64,000 nucleotides of DNA. Origin: Scandinavium sp036495715. GTDB taxonomy: Bacteria > Pseudomonadota > Gammaproteobacteria > Enterobacterales > Enterobacteriaceae. Below the pieces are notes generated by a model. It was not told where the DNA came from and made no database searches. It worked only from the letters and a program-made list of their open reading frames with translations. Shown one piece after another: positions 51,029-59,094 of the stretch (position 1 is the first letter of the stretch; every line of letters begins with the position of its first letter). The stretch lies in contig DASXML010000080.1 in assembly GCA_036495715.1 (NCBI GenBank), forward strand, positions 1-64,000. The letters are read 5' to 3'. Both the position numbers and the translations under genes were made by a program.

Positions 51029-51591
51029 CCGGCGAAGTGGCTCCAGAGGATCTGCACGCCAATGCCTATCAGTACAATACCGCCGAGGATCTCGGCGCGT
51101 TTGCCCAGCAACGGACCGATAAAGCGTCCGACCATCATGCCGATAGTGGTCATCACAAGCGTGGCACAACCAATCGCCAACGCGGTGTAGACAATATTCA
51201 CTTGTAGGAAGGCGAGGCCAACGCCGACGGCCATCGCGTCAAGACTGGTTGCAATGGCGGTGGTCACCAGCAGCCAGAAGCCGTGGCGGTTTGGCGCTTG
51301 TTCTTCGCTGTCTTCACCGCCGCGCCAGCCTTCTATCAGCATTCGACCGCCAAGGAAAACCAGCAGCACGAAAGCTATCCAGTGATTCCATTCCAGAATA
51401 AACTGACTGGCAAGCATGCCAAGGCCCCAACCGATGAGCGGGGTGATTGCTTCGACGCAGCCGAATATCAGGCCGGTGCGCAATGCTTCGGAGAACTTGG
51501 GTTTATGAAGTGAAGCCCCTTTGCTTATCGAGACGGCGAACGCGTCCATCGACATACCAAAGGCGAGTAGGATAGTGGCTGAGAGATTCAT
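51025..51591 (-). CDS. mntP: Manganese efflux pump MntP
   Basis: Six-helix inner-membrane exporter that lowers cytoplasmic manganese. The 188-residue protein equals the E. coli length and carries the two repeated motifs with conserved Asp (FGMSMDAFAVSISKG and ATSLDAMAVGVGLAF). Start at 51591 (MNLSATILLAFG); the frame runs nine codons upstream into the leader. Upstream on the same strand is a yybP-ykoY manganese riboswitch, and further up a Fur-like site. Confidence 0.95.
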   Translation of the reverse strand: MNLSATILLAFGMSMDAFAVSISKGASLHKPKFSEALRTGLIFGCVEAITPLIGWGLGMLASQFILEWNHWIAFVLLVFLGGRMLIEGWRGGEDSEEQAPNRHGFWLLVTTAIATSLDAMAVGVGLAFLQVNIVYTALAIGCATLVMTTIGMMVGRFIGPLLGKRAEILGGIVLIGIGVQILWSHFAG

Positions 51592-51679
51592 CGCTTGTCC
51601 TGACCGGGGAATATCCATATGACATACCGCTGCCCCCAGTAAACATACGCCAGTTCTGGCGTATAGCAGTGATATGTCT

Positions 51680-51795
51680 ATGGTCTCGCCTGCTCATCAT
51701 GCTGATGAACCGTACGTGCCACGTTTTGCAACGAGTATGTTGACACGTACATTTCCGGGAAAGGAAATCGGCTACTCCCCAACGACGGGCGCAAC
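51680..51795 (-). promoter_or_regulatory. yybP-ykoY manganese riboswitch of mntP
   Basis: The minus-strand leader contains the conserved elements GGGGAGTAGCC (rc of 51770-51780) and GCAGGCGAGACC (rc of about 51682-51693) that flank the metal-binding junction in yybP-ykoY aptamers, and mntP is the classical E. coli target. Downstream, ATACGCCAG/CTGGCGTAT (51645-51665) forms a hairpin in the expression platform region. Boundaries are approximate. Confidence 0.85.
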
Positions 51796-51836
51796 CTTAA
51801 CATAATTTGAGAAAATAAAACAATAACAAAAAACCA

Positions 51837-51872
51837 TTATATCGGCCATTAGGTGATAACGATTTTCATTTA
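51837..51872 (-). promoter_or_regulatory. Likely mntP promoter with Fur-like site
   Basis: The minus strand has a perfect -10 TATAAT (51842-51837), about 45 bp upstream of the riboswitch. GATAACGATTTTCATTT at 51855-51871 matches the Fur consensus at about two thirds of positions and covers the -35 region. The surrounding 195 bp (51796-51990) are AT-rich and gene-free. Confidence 0.45.
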
Positions 51873-51990
51873 AATGTAAGCGTAATAAAAACGTTAAAAA
51901 ATATGAAATAAAATCTCAGGAAATATAGCCAATGCTATAAAGTCAATTGTGCAAATTAACTTCATATATAGCACGAGCTATATTTATAAA

Positions 51991-52449
51991 TCATTGAGAA
52001 GAAGAGAGAAATTTGTAGATGCGTTCCAGGTCGTCGATATTGCGCACGCGTACCAGCAAACGTCGTTGTTCTAATTGCATCACCAGCACACCGTCTTCAG
52101 ATAAATTCATCTCTTTAATACGGGTATAGGCAATCCACACATTGGCGAAGAAGAAGCCCTGTTGTTTAAAAATAATTTTTGGGGTGCGGATCCAGAACAG
52201 ATATAAGCCCATTAACGCCAGCGCACATAATAACCATGTGGTTATTAATTGGCCGTTGGCATTTACGTTTTGATAGATAAGAATCGCCACCAGGCCGACA
52301 AAGATAGCCCCGTCGACACGTCCACGGCGGAGCAGGGGGATAGCGAGCAGCACGGGGCCATTCAGGCGCGGCATGATGAATTGATCGTAAATGGCATAGG
52401 CCAGCAGCGCCACGATAAACAGCACCAACACCCAATCCGTGATAATCAT
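51991..52449 (-). CDS. yobD: Membrane protein YobD (UPF0266)
   Basis: 152-residue inner-membrane protein with three hydrophobic helices (VLVLFIVALLAYAIYDQFI, GAIFVGLVAILIYQNV, TTWLLCALALMGLYLFWI) and a soluble C-terminal part ending LVRVRNIDDLERIYKFL. Same length as E. coli YobD. Start at 52449 behind GGAGG; the longer frame reads through a hairpin and is not conserved. Function unknown. A terminator-like hairpin lies just upstream of its ribosome site. Confidence 0.92.
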   Translation of the reverse strand: MIITDWVLVLFIVALLAYAIYDQFIMPRLNGPVLLAIPLLRRGRVDGAIFVGLVAILIYQNVNANGQLITTWLLCALALMGLYLFWIRTPKIIFKQQGFFFANVWIAYTRIKEMNLSEDGVLVMQLEQRRLLVRVRNIDDLERIYKFLSSSQ

Positions 52450-52469
52450 TAAACCTCCAGAAATAAAAA

Positions 52470-52487
52470 CCGGGGGCAAGCCCCCGG
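52470..52487. repeat. GC-rich palindrome upstream of yobD (copy 1)
   Basis: CCGGGGGCAAGCCCCCGG: 8-bp stem with a 2-nt loop. On the minus strand it is followed by TTTTTATTT and then the yobD ribosome site, so it has the form of an intrinsic terminator in front of yobD. An identical copy lies at 52637-52654. Confidence 0.75.
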
Positions 52488-52552
52488 CTGCTGATCGATG
52501 ACAAACCTTACAACCACGCAGGACGGACAAATGTCATCAAACGATAAATCAG

Positions 52553-52574
52553 GAAAATCAATTCATTGATTTTC
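52553..52574. repeat. AT-rich inverted repeat between yobD and manZ
   Basis: GAAAATCAA (52553-52561) and TTGATTTTC (52566-52574) pair perfectly around TTCA. It may be an operator or an RNA hairpin; no known site matches. Confidence 0.5.
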
Positions 52575-52585
52575 GGCTGCTTACT

Positions 52586-52654
52586 AAAAAGAAAGGGAAA
52601 ACCGCGCTTTTCCCTTTCTTTTTCTACAAAGTAAAACCGGGGGCAAGCCCCCGG
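52586..52654 (-). terminator. Tandem terminators of manXYZ
   Basis: On the minus strand transcripts leaving manZ first meet the GC-rich palindrome at 52637-52654 followed by TTTTAC, and then a 16-bp perfect inverted repeat (52586-52601 with 52608-52623, loop CCGCGC, ending in Ts). Two successive terminator structures within 70 bp. Confidence 0.85.
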
Positions 52655-52678
52655 CGTATTACAGTAAAAATTTTGCGA

Positions 52679-53530
52679 TTACAGGCCTAGCAGACCGACT
52701 GCATAACCCGCGATACCAATGACGAAGAAGCCAATGATTATCCACAGTGGGTTCACTTTCTTACGCAGCAGCCACATACAGCCGAAGGTCAACAGCAGCG
52801 GAACCAGACCCGGCATCAACTGGTCGAGAATGGTTTGCACGGTGGTCACGTGAACCTGGCCATCAGAACCGGTGATTTTCGACACCACCAGCGGGATGTT
52901 CACGTGCGTCCACTTGTTAACCAGTGCCCCCATGACAAACAGGCCGAGGATTGACGCCCCCTCTGTCAGTTTCTGCAGGAAGCCGCCACCCATATCCTGA
53001 ACGATGTCCACGCCTTTACGGTAGCCGTAAGCCACGCCGTAGTAACGAACCGCCAGACGCACGGCGTTGAACAGGATGAAGAACAGCAGAGGACCCAGCA
53101 GGCTGCCGCTCATCGCGATACCAGCACCCAGTGCCGCAAATACCGGACGTACAGTACCCCAGAAAATGGGGTCGCCGACACCGGCCAGCGGACCCATCAG
53201 ACCGACTTTGATACCGTTGATGGCACCATCATCAATCTCTGCGCCGTTAGCACGCTGCTCTTCCATCGCCAGTGTTACACCAAGAACCGGTGCGGCCACG
53301 TAGGGATGGGTGTTGAAGAATTCCAGGTGACGTTTAATCGCCTGACGACGTGCATCGTTGTTTTCCGGGTACAGGCGGCGAATTGCCGGCACCATGGAGA
53401 AGCAGAAGCCCAGCGCCTGCATACGTTCGAAGTTCCATGAACCCTGGAACAGATTAGAACGCAGGAACACGGCACGAATGTCGCTTTGAGTGAGTTTTTT
53501 CTCTGGAGTCGCTTTTGTGATATCAACCAT
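52679..53530 (-). CDS. manZ: Mannose PTS permease IID component ManZ
   Basis: Membrane component IID of the mannose-family phosphotransferase system. The 283 residues (same as E. coli) include KKLTQSDIRAVFLRSNLFQGSWNFERMQ, IDDGAINGIKVGLMGPLAGVGDPIFWGTVRP and a C-terminal helix region. Start at the ATG 53530 after AGGTG; a GTG three codons upstream is in frame. Third gene of manXYZ, 12 bp after manY; ManYZ also serve as receptor for phage lambda DNA entry and some bacteriocins in E. coli. Confidence 0.96.
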   Translation of the reverse strand: MVDITKATPEKKLTQSDIRAVFLRSNLFQGSWNFERMQALGFCFSMVPAIRRLYPENNDARRQAIKRHLEFFNTHPYVAAPVLGVTLAMEEQRANGAEIDDGAINGIKVGLMGPLAGVGDPIFWGTVRPVFAALGAGIAMSGSLLGPLLFFILFNAVRLAVRYYGVAYGYRKGVDIVQDMGGGFLQKLTEGASILGLFVMGALVNKWTHVNIPLVVSKITGSDGQVHVTTVQTILDQLMPGLVPLLLTFGCMWLLRKKVNPLWIIIGFFVIGIAGYAVGLLGL

Positions 53531-53542
53531 TTCGCTCACCTG

Positions 53543-54340
53543 TTAGTCCAGTTGGTTATCGAGATCGTTGTTAGCAGCCTGTGCGTGGCCACCTGCAACA
53601 CGATTGTATTTAGGGCTCAACTGGATATACAGAATTGCCATAACTGCACCAATCACACCCAGTGCAACCAGGTTGAAGTTGGTGAATGCCGCGGTCACGA
53701 AGCCGAGGTAGAAGAACGGCATCAGATAGCCTGCACGCATCATGTTGATGACCATTGCGTAACCGACAACTACGATCATGCCACCTGCGATGTTCAGACC
53801 ACCGGTCACCACTTCAGGGATAGCATTCAGCATGCTCTGCACTTCGCTGGTGCCCACAGAGATAGCGACGATTACCGCAGGGATGGCGATACGCATAGCT
53901 TGTAGGAACAAGGAAGAGACGTGAAGCCAGGACAGTGCCGTCAGGTTGCCAGTATCTGCCGCCTTATCTGCCGCGTGCTGGAAGGCTACGGTAATGGTAC
54001 GAACGATGATGGTCAGAACTTGGCCTGCTGCTGCCAGCGGGATGGCCAGTGCGATACCCGCACCGATGCTTTGGTGACCTGCGATAACCAGAACGGTCGA
54101 AATGATGGAAGCCAGTGCTGCATCAGGTGCAACGGCAGCACCGATGTTCATCCAGCCCAGGGCGATCATTTCCAGGGTACCACCGATGATAATACCGGTT
54201 TTCATGTCGCCGAGGACTGCACCAATCAGGGTACAGGCCACGAGCGGACGGTGGAACTGAAATTCATCGAGTACGGATTCCATACCCGCAATACACGCGA
54301 CGATGAACACCAGCACAATCTGAAGAGTGGTAATCTCCAT
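53543..54340 (-). CDS. manY: Mannose PTS permease IIC component ManY
   Basis: Polytopic sugar-translocating IIC subunit, 265 residues, with about six to seven hydrophobic helices. It has the family signature region GAVLGDMKTGIIIGGTLEMIALGWMNIGAAVAPDAALASIIS and ends in an Asn/Asp-rich tail. Forms the transmembrane channel with ManZ for mannose, glucose, glucosamine and N-acetylglucosamine uptake. Confidence 0.96.
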   Translation of the reverse strand: MEITTLQIVLVFIVACIAGMESVLDEFQFHRPLVACTLIGAVLGDMKTGIIIGGTLEMIALGWMNIGAAVAPDAALASIISTVLVIAGHQSIGAGIALAIPLAAAGQVLTIIVRTITVAFQHAADKAADTGNLTALSWLHVSSLFLQAMRIAIPAVIVAISVGTSEVQSMLNAIPEVVTGGLNIAGGMIVVVGYAMVINMMRAGYLMPFFYLGFVTAAFTNFNLVALGVIGAVMAILYIQLSPKYNRVAGGHAQAANNDLDNQLD

Positions 54341-54399
54341 TGTACTTCTCCTATAACGTATGCCTTAAGTGTGAAAATTCAGTAACCAGCAGAACAGGC

Positions 54400-55368
54400 T
54401 TATTTGCCCACTTTGCTAATCAAATCCATCATTTTCAGTCTCTGGTCGGTAGACACTTTACGTGCTTCCAGTTCAATACCGCGTGCGTTCAGCTTGTTGA
54501 AAGCGTCGATATCTTTTTCATCAACTGAAATCGCGTTGTTGACCTGCGTTTTGCCCTGACGGAAAGCCATGCCACCAATGTTAACGGTGGTGATTTTCAC
54601 GCCTTGCTCAACGATACGCTCCACGTCAGTCGGATTGGTAAACAGCAGCATGACACGGTCGCCCGCATATTGTGGGTTGTTGTAAACGCGGATCATTTTC
54701 GCGACATCAACCACGTGCGCGGTAACACCCGGAGGCGCAACCTGCGTTAGCAGCGTTTTACGCACGGTATCTGCGGCAACTTCGTCACTGACAACGATGA
54801 TGCGGTTAACATTGGTCTCTTTGGTCCAACGGGTCGCGACCTGGCCGTGAATCAGACGGTCATCAATACGCGCAAGGCCGATGATCATATAGTCATTCGG
54901 GCCCATCGGTTTAGCAGGGACATTTGCTTTTGGTGCCGCAGCAACCGCAGCAGGAGCCGCTTTCTCCACCGGTTTTGCTTTCAGCGCCTTCACGCCTTCA
55001 CGTCCGGTTTCAACGGCGACAGACACCAGCTCGTCAAAGTTTGGGTTGTCGTCACGCGCCATCAGCGTTTCGACCAGCATGGGAATGTTGACCCCAGCGA
55101 TGACTTCATAATGCTCTTTATCGACGACAATGCGACTGGCCGCGTTAAACGGGCTACCACCCCATGTATCGACGAGAAATAGCACACCTTTACTGGTGTC
55201 CAGTTTTTCGATCTGTGCGTTGTACTTCTCGATGAGTGTTTCTGCGTTTTCGCCTGGCACGAAATCAATCCAGCCGACGTTTTCCTGCTCGCCCAACAGC
55301 ATTTCTGCAGTTTTCAGCAGCTGTTCTGCAGCCCAACCATGTGTGCCTATTACAATAGCAATCGTCAC
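54400..55368 (-). CDS. manX: Mannose PTS IIAB component ManX
   Basis: Cytoplasmic phosphotransfer protein, 322 residues. The IIA domain (1-135) has phospho-accepting His10 in VIGTHGWAAEQ. After an Ala/Pro-rich linker (EKAAPAAVAAAPKANVPAKP) the IIB domain (from about 160) has the second active His in RIDDRLIHGQVATRW. First gene of the man operon; the 443-bp upstream region is shared with the divergent yoaE. In E. coli the operon is controlled by Mlc, NagC, CRP and the sRNA SgrS. Confidence 0.96.
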   Translation of the reverse strand: MTIAIVIGTHGWAAEQLLKTAEMLLGEQENVGWIDFVPGENAETLIEKYNAQIEKLDTSKGVLFLVDTWGGSPFNAASRIVVDKEHYEVIAGVNIPMLVETLMARDDNPNFDELVSVAVETGREGVKALKAKPVEKAAPAAVAAAPKANVPAKPMGPNDYMIIGLARIDDRLIHGQVATRWTKETNVNRIIVVSDEVAADTVRKTLLTQVAPPGVTAHVVDVAKMIRVYNNPQYAGDRVMLLFTNPTDVERIVEQGVKITTVNIGGMAFRQGKTQVNNAISVDEKDIDAFNKLNARGIELEARKVSTDQRLKMMDLISKVGK

Positions 55369-55482
55369 TTGCTACCTCCTTTTATTATCGTTGCGACAAG
55401 ACATCTGGCGCATGATGAACCGTAAGCTGTAAGCGAATCGATTCAGATAGGGGTTAGAGTTAAAGAACGGGTTATATCCGGG

Positions 55483-55510
55483 AATTATTTTAGATAGTGA
55501 AAAAATAATT
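55483..55510. promoter_or_regulatory. Inverted repeat upstream of manX (Mlc/NagC-like candidate)
   Basis: AATTATTTT-N10-AAAATAATT is a perfect 9-bp dyad about 115 bp upstream of manX. The TTATTT...AAATAA half-sites resemble Mlc/NagC operators, but here they are 12 bp apart rather than the usual 9, so the assignment is tentative. The rest of the 443-bp gap (55369-55811) is AT-rich around 55480-55610 and shows no gene. Confidence 0.4.
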
Positions 55511-55811
55511 AATGTGATGAAGATCCGTAATTTACTCATCCACGGTCAATAATTTTGAGGCGCAAAAAATCACCAAAAAAAGTGCAAAGAGACGTAAATA
55601 TTTTTCCAGATCCCTTTTCTCTCTGATATGTTTGATATCCGTTTAATAACTCAGGAGTATAGGGCATAGCCCGAAGTATGGACCGTCACCGACGTCAGTT
55701 CACCCCCTGGCACTTTGCTGCCACCTTTTACCCACTTTTTTATCGCCCCGAGAGCGTCTCGCCTATCTATGACATGGCGATGACAAACGACGCCATTTGC
55801 AGGAGTTGCGC

Positions 55812-57371
55812 ATGGAACTCTTAATGGATCCGTCAATTTGGGTCGGCCTGCTGACGCTGGTCGTGCTCGAAATTGTTCTTGGTATCGATAACCTGGTCTT
55901 TATCGCGATCCTGGCGGACAAACTGCCGCCCAGGCAGCGTGATAAAGCGCGTCTGATTGGCCTGTCACTGGCGCTGTTTATGCGTTTGGGACTGCTGTCG
56001 GTCATTTCGTGGATGGTTACCCTGACACAGCCGCTGTTCAGCGTCTGGGACTACGCGTTCTCAGGTCGTGATCTGATCATGTTGTTGGGGGGCATATTCC
56101 TGCTGTTCAAAGCCACAACCGAGCTTCATGAACGGCTGGAAAACAAACAGCATGACGATGGACACGGGAAGGGTTACGCCAGCTTTTGGGTAGTTGTGGC
56201 GCAAATTGTGGTGCTGGATGCCGTGTTCTCGCTTGATGCGGTGATAACGGCGGTCGGCATGGTGAACCATTTGCCGGTGATGATGGCCGCGGTCGTTATC
56301 GCTATGGCGGTGATGTTACTGGCGTCTAAACCGCTGACAAACTTCGTTAACCAGCATCCGACGGTAGTGGTGCTGTGTTTGAGCTTCCTGTTGATGATTG
56401 GTCTGAGCCTCGTCGCAGAAGGGTTTGGCTTCCATATTCCGAAAGGCTACCTGTATGCCGCGATTGGCTTCTCGATCATCATCGAGCTGTTTAACCAGAT
56501 TGCCCGTCGCAACTTCATCCGCCACCAGTCGAATGTCCCGCTGCGTGCGCGTACTGCCGATGCGATCCTGCGTCTGATGGGCGGTCGCAAACAACACGTG
56601 GTTCCGCACGATGCGGAGAACCCCGTTGCGGTTCCTGTGCCGGAAGGGGCGTTTGCGGATGAAGAACGCTACATGATTAACGGTGTGCTGACCCTGGCGT
56701 CACGCTCTGTGCGCAGCATTATGACGCCGCGTGGTGAGATAAGCTGGGTCGATGTAAACCTCAGCGTGGATGAAATTCGTCAGCAGCTGTTGTCATCGCC
56801 ACACAGTCTGTTCCCTGTTTGTCGTGGCGAACTGGATGAAATCATCGGTATTGTGCGCGCCAAAGAGATGTTGATGGCGCTGGAAACGGGCGAAGATGTG
56901 GCCGCGATGGCCTCAACCACACCGGCGATTGTCGTGCCTGAAACGCTCGATCCGATCAAACTGTTGGGCGTGCTGCGCCGTGCCCGTGGCAGCTTTGTCA
57001 TCGTGACCGACGAGTTCGGCATGGTACAAGGCCTGGTGACACCGTTGGACGTGCTGGAAGCGATTGCCGGTGAATTCCCTGATGCGGATGAAACGCCAGA
57101 AATTATCGCCGATGGTGAAGGTTGGTTAGTGAAAGGCAGCACCGATTTACATGCACTGCAACAGGCGCTGGGGTTAGATCATCTGTTAAAAGAGGATGAT
57201 GACATCGCCACGGTGGCGGGGCTGGTGATTGCCGTAAACGGTCACATTCCGCGAGCGGGTGATGTACTTCATCTTCCTCCGCTGGAAATAACCATTGTTG
57301 AAGCCAATGCTTATCGGGTTGACCTGATTCGGGTTGTGAAACACGCGTCGGCGCACGACGAAGAAGGCTAA
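55812..57371 (+). CDS. yoaE: TerC-family membrane protein with CBS domains, YoaE
   Basis: 519-residue inner-membrane protein: an N-terminal TerC domain with about seven helices (WVGLLTLVVLEIVLGIDNLVFIAILADKLP, the conserved acidic DNLVF motif), a tandem CBS pair (from about 305, MTPRGEISWVDVNLSVDEIR) and a C-terminal CorC/HlyC transporter-associated domain (DGEGWLVKGSTDLHALQ). Possibly a metal exporter like its relative Alx; function unproven. ATG at 55812 follows GCAGGAG. Divergent from manX, convergent with pdeD (4 bp between stops). Confidence 0.92.
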   Translation: MELLMDPSIWVGLLTLVVLEIVLGIDNLVFIAILADKLPPRQRDKARLIGLSLALFMRLGLLSVISWMVTLTQPLFSVWDYAFSGRDLIMLLGGIFLLFKATTELHERLENKQHDDGHGKGYASFWVVVAQIVVLDAVFSLDAVITAVGMVNHLPVMMAAVVIAMAVMLLASKPLTNFVNQHPTVVVLCLSFLLMIGLSLVAEGFGFHIPKGYLYAAIGFSIIIELFNQIARRNFIRHQSNVPLRARTADAILRLMGGRKQHVVPHDAENPVAVPVPEGAFADEERYMINGVLTLASRSVRSIMTPRGEISWVDVNLSVDEIRQQLLSSPHSLFPVCRGELDEIIGIVRAKEMLMALETGEDVAAMASTTPAIVVPETLDPIKLLGVLRRARGSFVIVTDEFGMVQGLVTPLDVLEAIAGEFPDADETPEIIADGEGWLVKGSTDLHALQQALGLDHLLKEDDDIATVAGLVIAVNGHIPRAGDVLHLPPLEITIVEANAYRVDLIRVVKHASAHDEEG

Positions 57372-57375
57372 TCCC

Positions 57376-58968
57376 TCACAGAATAACGGGCAGCACATGC
57401 CCGTTATGCTCTTTTGGCGGCGGCGTCCCACCCGCCAGCCAGTGCGGAAAATCGGCCAGTGGCATCGGTTTTGCGTACAAATACCCCTGTAAAATATGCA
57501 CGCCGTGGCGACGCAGATAATGCGCCTGCTGCGGCGTTTCTACGCCTTCTGCGACCAGTTCAATATTCAGTCGCTGGCCCAGCGCAATAATAATGTCCGT
57601 CACCGTCGAGTTAACCGCATCGGTCCCGATGGCGTTGGTAAAGGATTTGTCGATTTTCAGAATGTCAGGGCGTAGCTGCTCCAGCCACGACAGGGCGCTG
57701 TTGCCGGTGCCGAAATCATCAATCGCCAGCCGAACGCCTTTACGGTGTAGCTCTCGCACCAGACGATAATCCACGCCCTGCAAGTTATCGCGTTCGGTGA
57801 TTTCCAACACCAGTTGCTGCTGTGGGCGTGCGGCAAACCAATACTGATTCACATCCCGCAGTAATGCGCCCTGCAAAAAATGGCTGGAGGCGACGTTGAT
57901 ACTGATATGGAACTGCGGACTTGCCGGGAAATAGCCAATCTGCCTGATCGTTTCGGTAATGACGTAACGTGTCAGCGGCGCAATAAGGTTTTCGCGTTCA
58001 GCGACAGGAATGAAAACCTCCGGTGAAATCCATCCCAGACGCGGATTGTTCCAGCGCAGTAAAATTTCGACGCCGGTACATTGCTGGGAGCGGGTGTTCA
58101 GCTGCGGTTGGCAATAGAGTTCAAACTCACGGCGCGCCATACCGAGCGTAATTTCGCGCGTAAAGCTCATGCGCCCGGCGGTGGCAATCCACGCCACGCT
58201 GCTCAATAAGAGCGTCAGGATCGTCGCCAGCGGTATCTGTGAAGGCAAATCTTTGAGCGCCAGCATGGATGCACCCGGCGTGGTGACGCTGATGCTGAAA
58301 GGAAAAAGGTCCGACTGACGGGTGACCACATCCTCGTCGTCGGCAAGTTGCAGGCTGTCGCTGATCCCCTGTGACTCGCTGTAATACTTATCGCCCACCG
58401 AAACAATCACCCGTTGGATGGCGGGCTGCTGCGGTTCAAGCAACAGAGAACTCAGCAGATGAATATTGATGGTTAGCATCACGCCGTCTTCGCCGTCCTG
58501 CGAGGCGGGGTACCACTGAATCAGAATCGGAGAGCCTTTCAACAAGGATTCATCGGTTGCCAGCAGGAGTTTGGAATGTGCGTCTGGCAACGACGGTTGA
58601 CGCTGGCGCAATACCACATCCCGATCACCAAAAACGCTGGAGCAATACAAAATGCCAGATTTTACCAGTGCGATAGAGCGCAACGTTTGCAGCGCAGCTG
58701 CCTGTTTACGGATCGGCAAATGCACATTTTCGCAAGGCTGGCCGACCAGGCTCACCAGTTCATGGCGCTTTCCGGCTACGGGGATCAAAATCTTATCGAG
58801 GCTTTCTACCGCATGGCGCGCATAGGCATCAATGCGTTGTTGATTTAAGTCGCGCTGCGAAATAAATCGCAGGCCGAAGGTCAGAAGCAAAGCAAACACC
58901 GCGACCATCAGGCAGACGATGATCCGCTTACGGCGATATCCCTTAATCAGATTTTGGGCTGTTTGCAT
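57376..58968 (-). CDS. pdeD: Cyclic-di-GMP phosphodiesterase PdeD (YoaD)
   Basis: 530-residue inner-membrane enzyme hydrolysing c-di-GMP. It has an N-terminal helix (RIIVCLMVAVFALLLTFGLRF), a periplasmic CSS sensor domain (CSS motif at 108-110 with partner Cys79 in GQPCENV), a second helix (LATILTLLLSSVAWIATA) and a cytoplasmic EAL domain with VEILLRW, AIDDFGTGNSALSWL and ELVAEGVETPQQ, so the metal and catalytic residues look intact. Redox state of the CSS cysteines controls activity in related proteins. Confidence 0.93.
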   Translation of the reverse strand: MQTAQNLIKGYRRKRIIVCLMVAVFALLLTFGLRFISQRDLNQQRIDAYARHAVESLDKILIPVAGKRHELVSLVGQPCENVHLPIRKQAAALQTLRSIALVKSGILYCSSVFGDRDVVLRQRQPSLPDAHSKLLLATDESLLKGSPILIQWYPASQDGEDGVMLTINIHLLSSLLLEPQQPAIQRVIVSVGDKYYSESQGISDSLQLADDEDVVTRQSDLFPFSISVTTPGASMLALKDLPSQIPLATILTLLLSSVAWIATAGRMSFTREITLGMARREFELYCQPQLNTRSQQCTGVEILLRWNNPRLGWISPEVFIPVAERENLIAPLTRYVITETIRQIGYFPASPQFHISINVASSHFLQGALLRDVNQYWFAARPQQQLVLEITERDNLQGVDYRLVRELHRKGVRLAIDDFGTGNSALSWLEQLRPDILKIDKSFTNAIGTDAVNSTVTDIIIALGQRLNIELVAEGVETPQQAHYLRRHGVHILQGYLYAKPMPLADFPHWLAGGTPPPKEHNGHVLPVIL

Positions 58969-59058
58969 GACTGACGCTCATTCGGCGACGACTAACCTGA
59001 TTGTTAGCGCCAACAGAGCAAGTGTAGTGCTCCGTGGATAAAATGCGGGGAGAACCCT

Positions 59059-59089
59059 AAAAAATCGCCCATCCGTAGGAGATGGGCGA
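59059..59089 (-). terminator. Terminator after sdaA
   Basis: On the minus strand TCGCCCATC (rc of 59081-59089) pairs with GATGGGCGA (rc of 59065-59073), followed by a T-run (59064-59059). Confidence 0.92.
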
Positions 59090-59094
59090 GAGGA

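Noticed and set aside
51503..51700. 65-codon frame upstream of mntP
   Set aside because: It reads through the riboswitch and its expression platform, so it is leader RNA rather than a gene.
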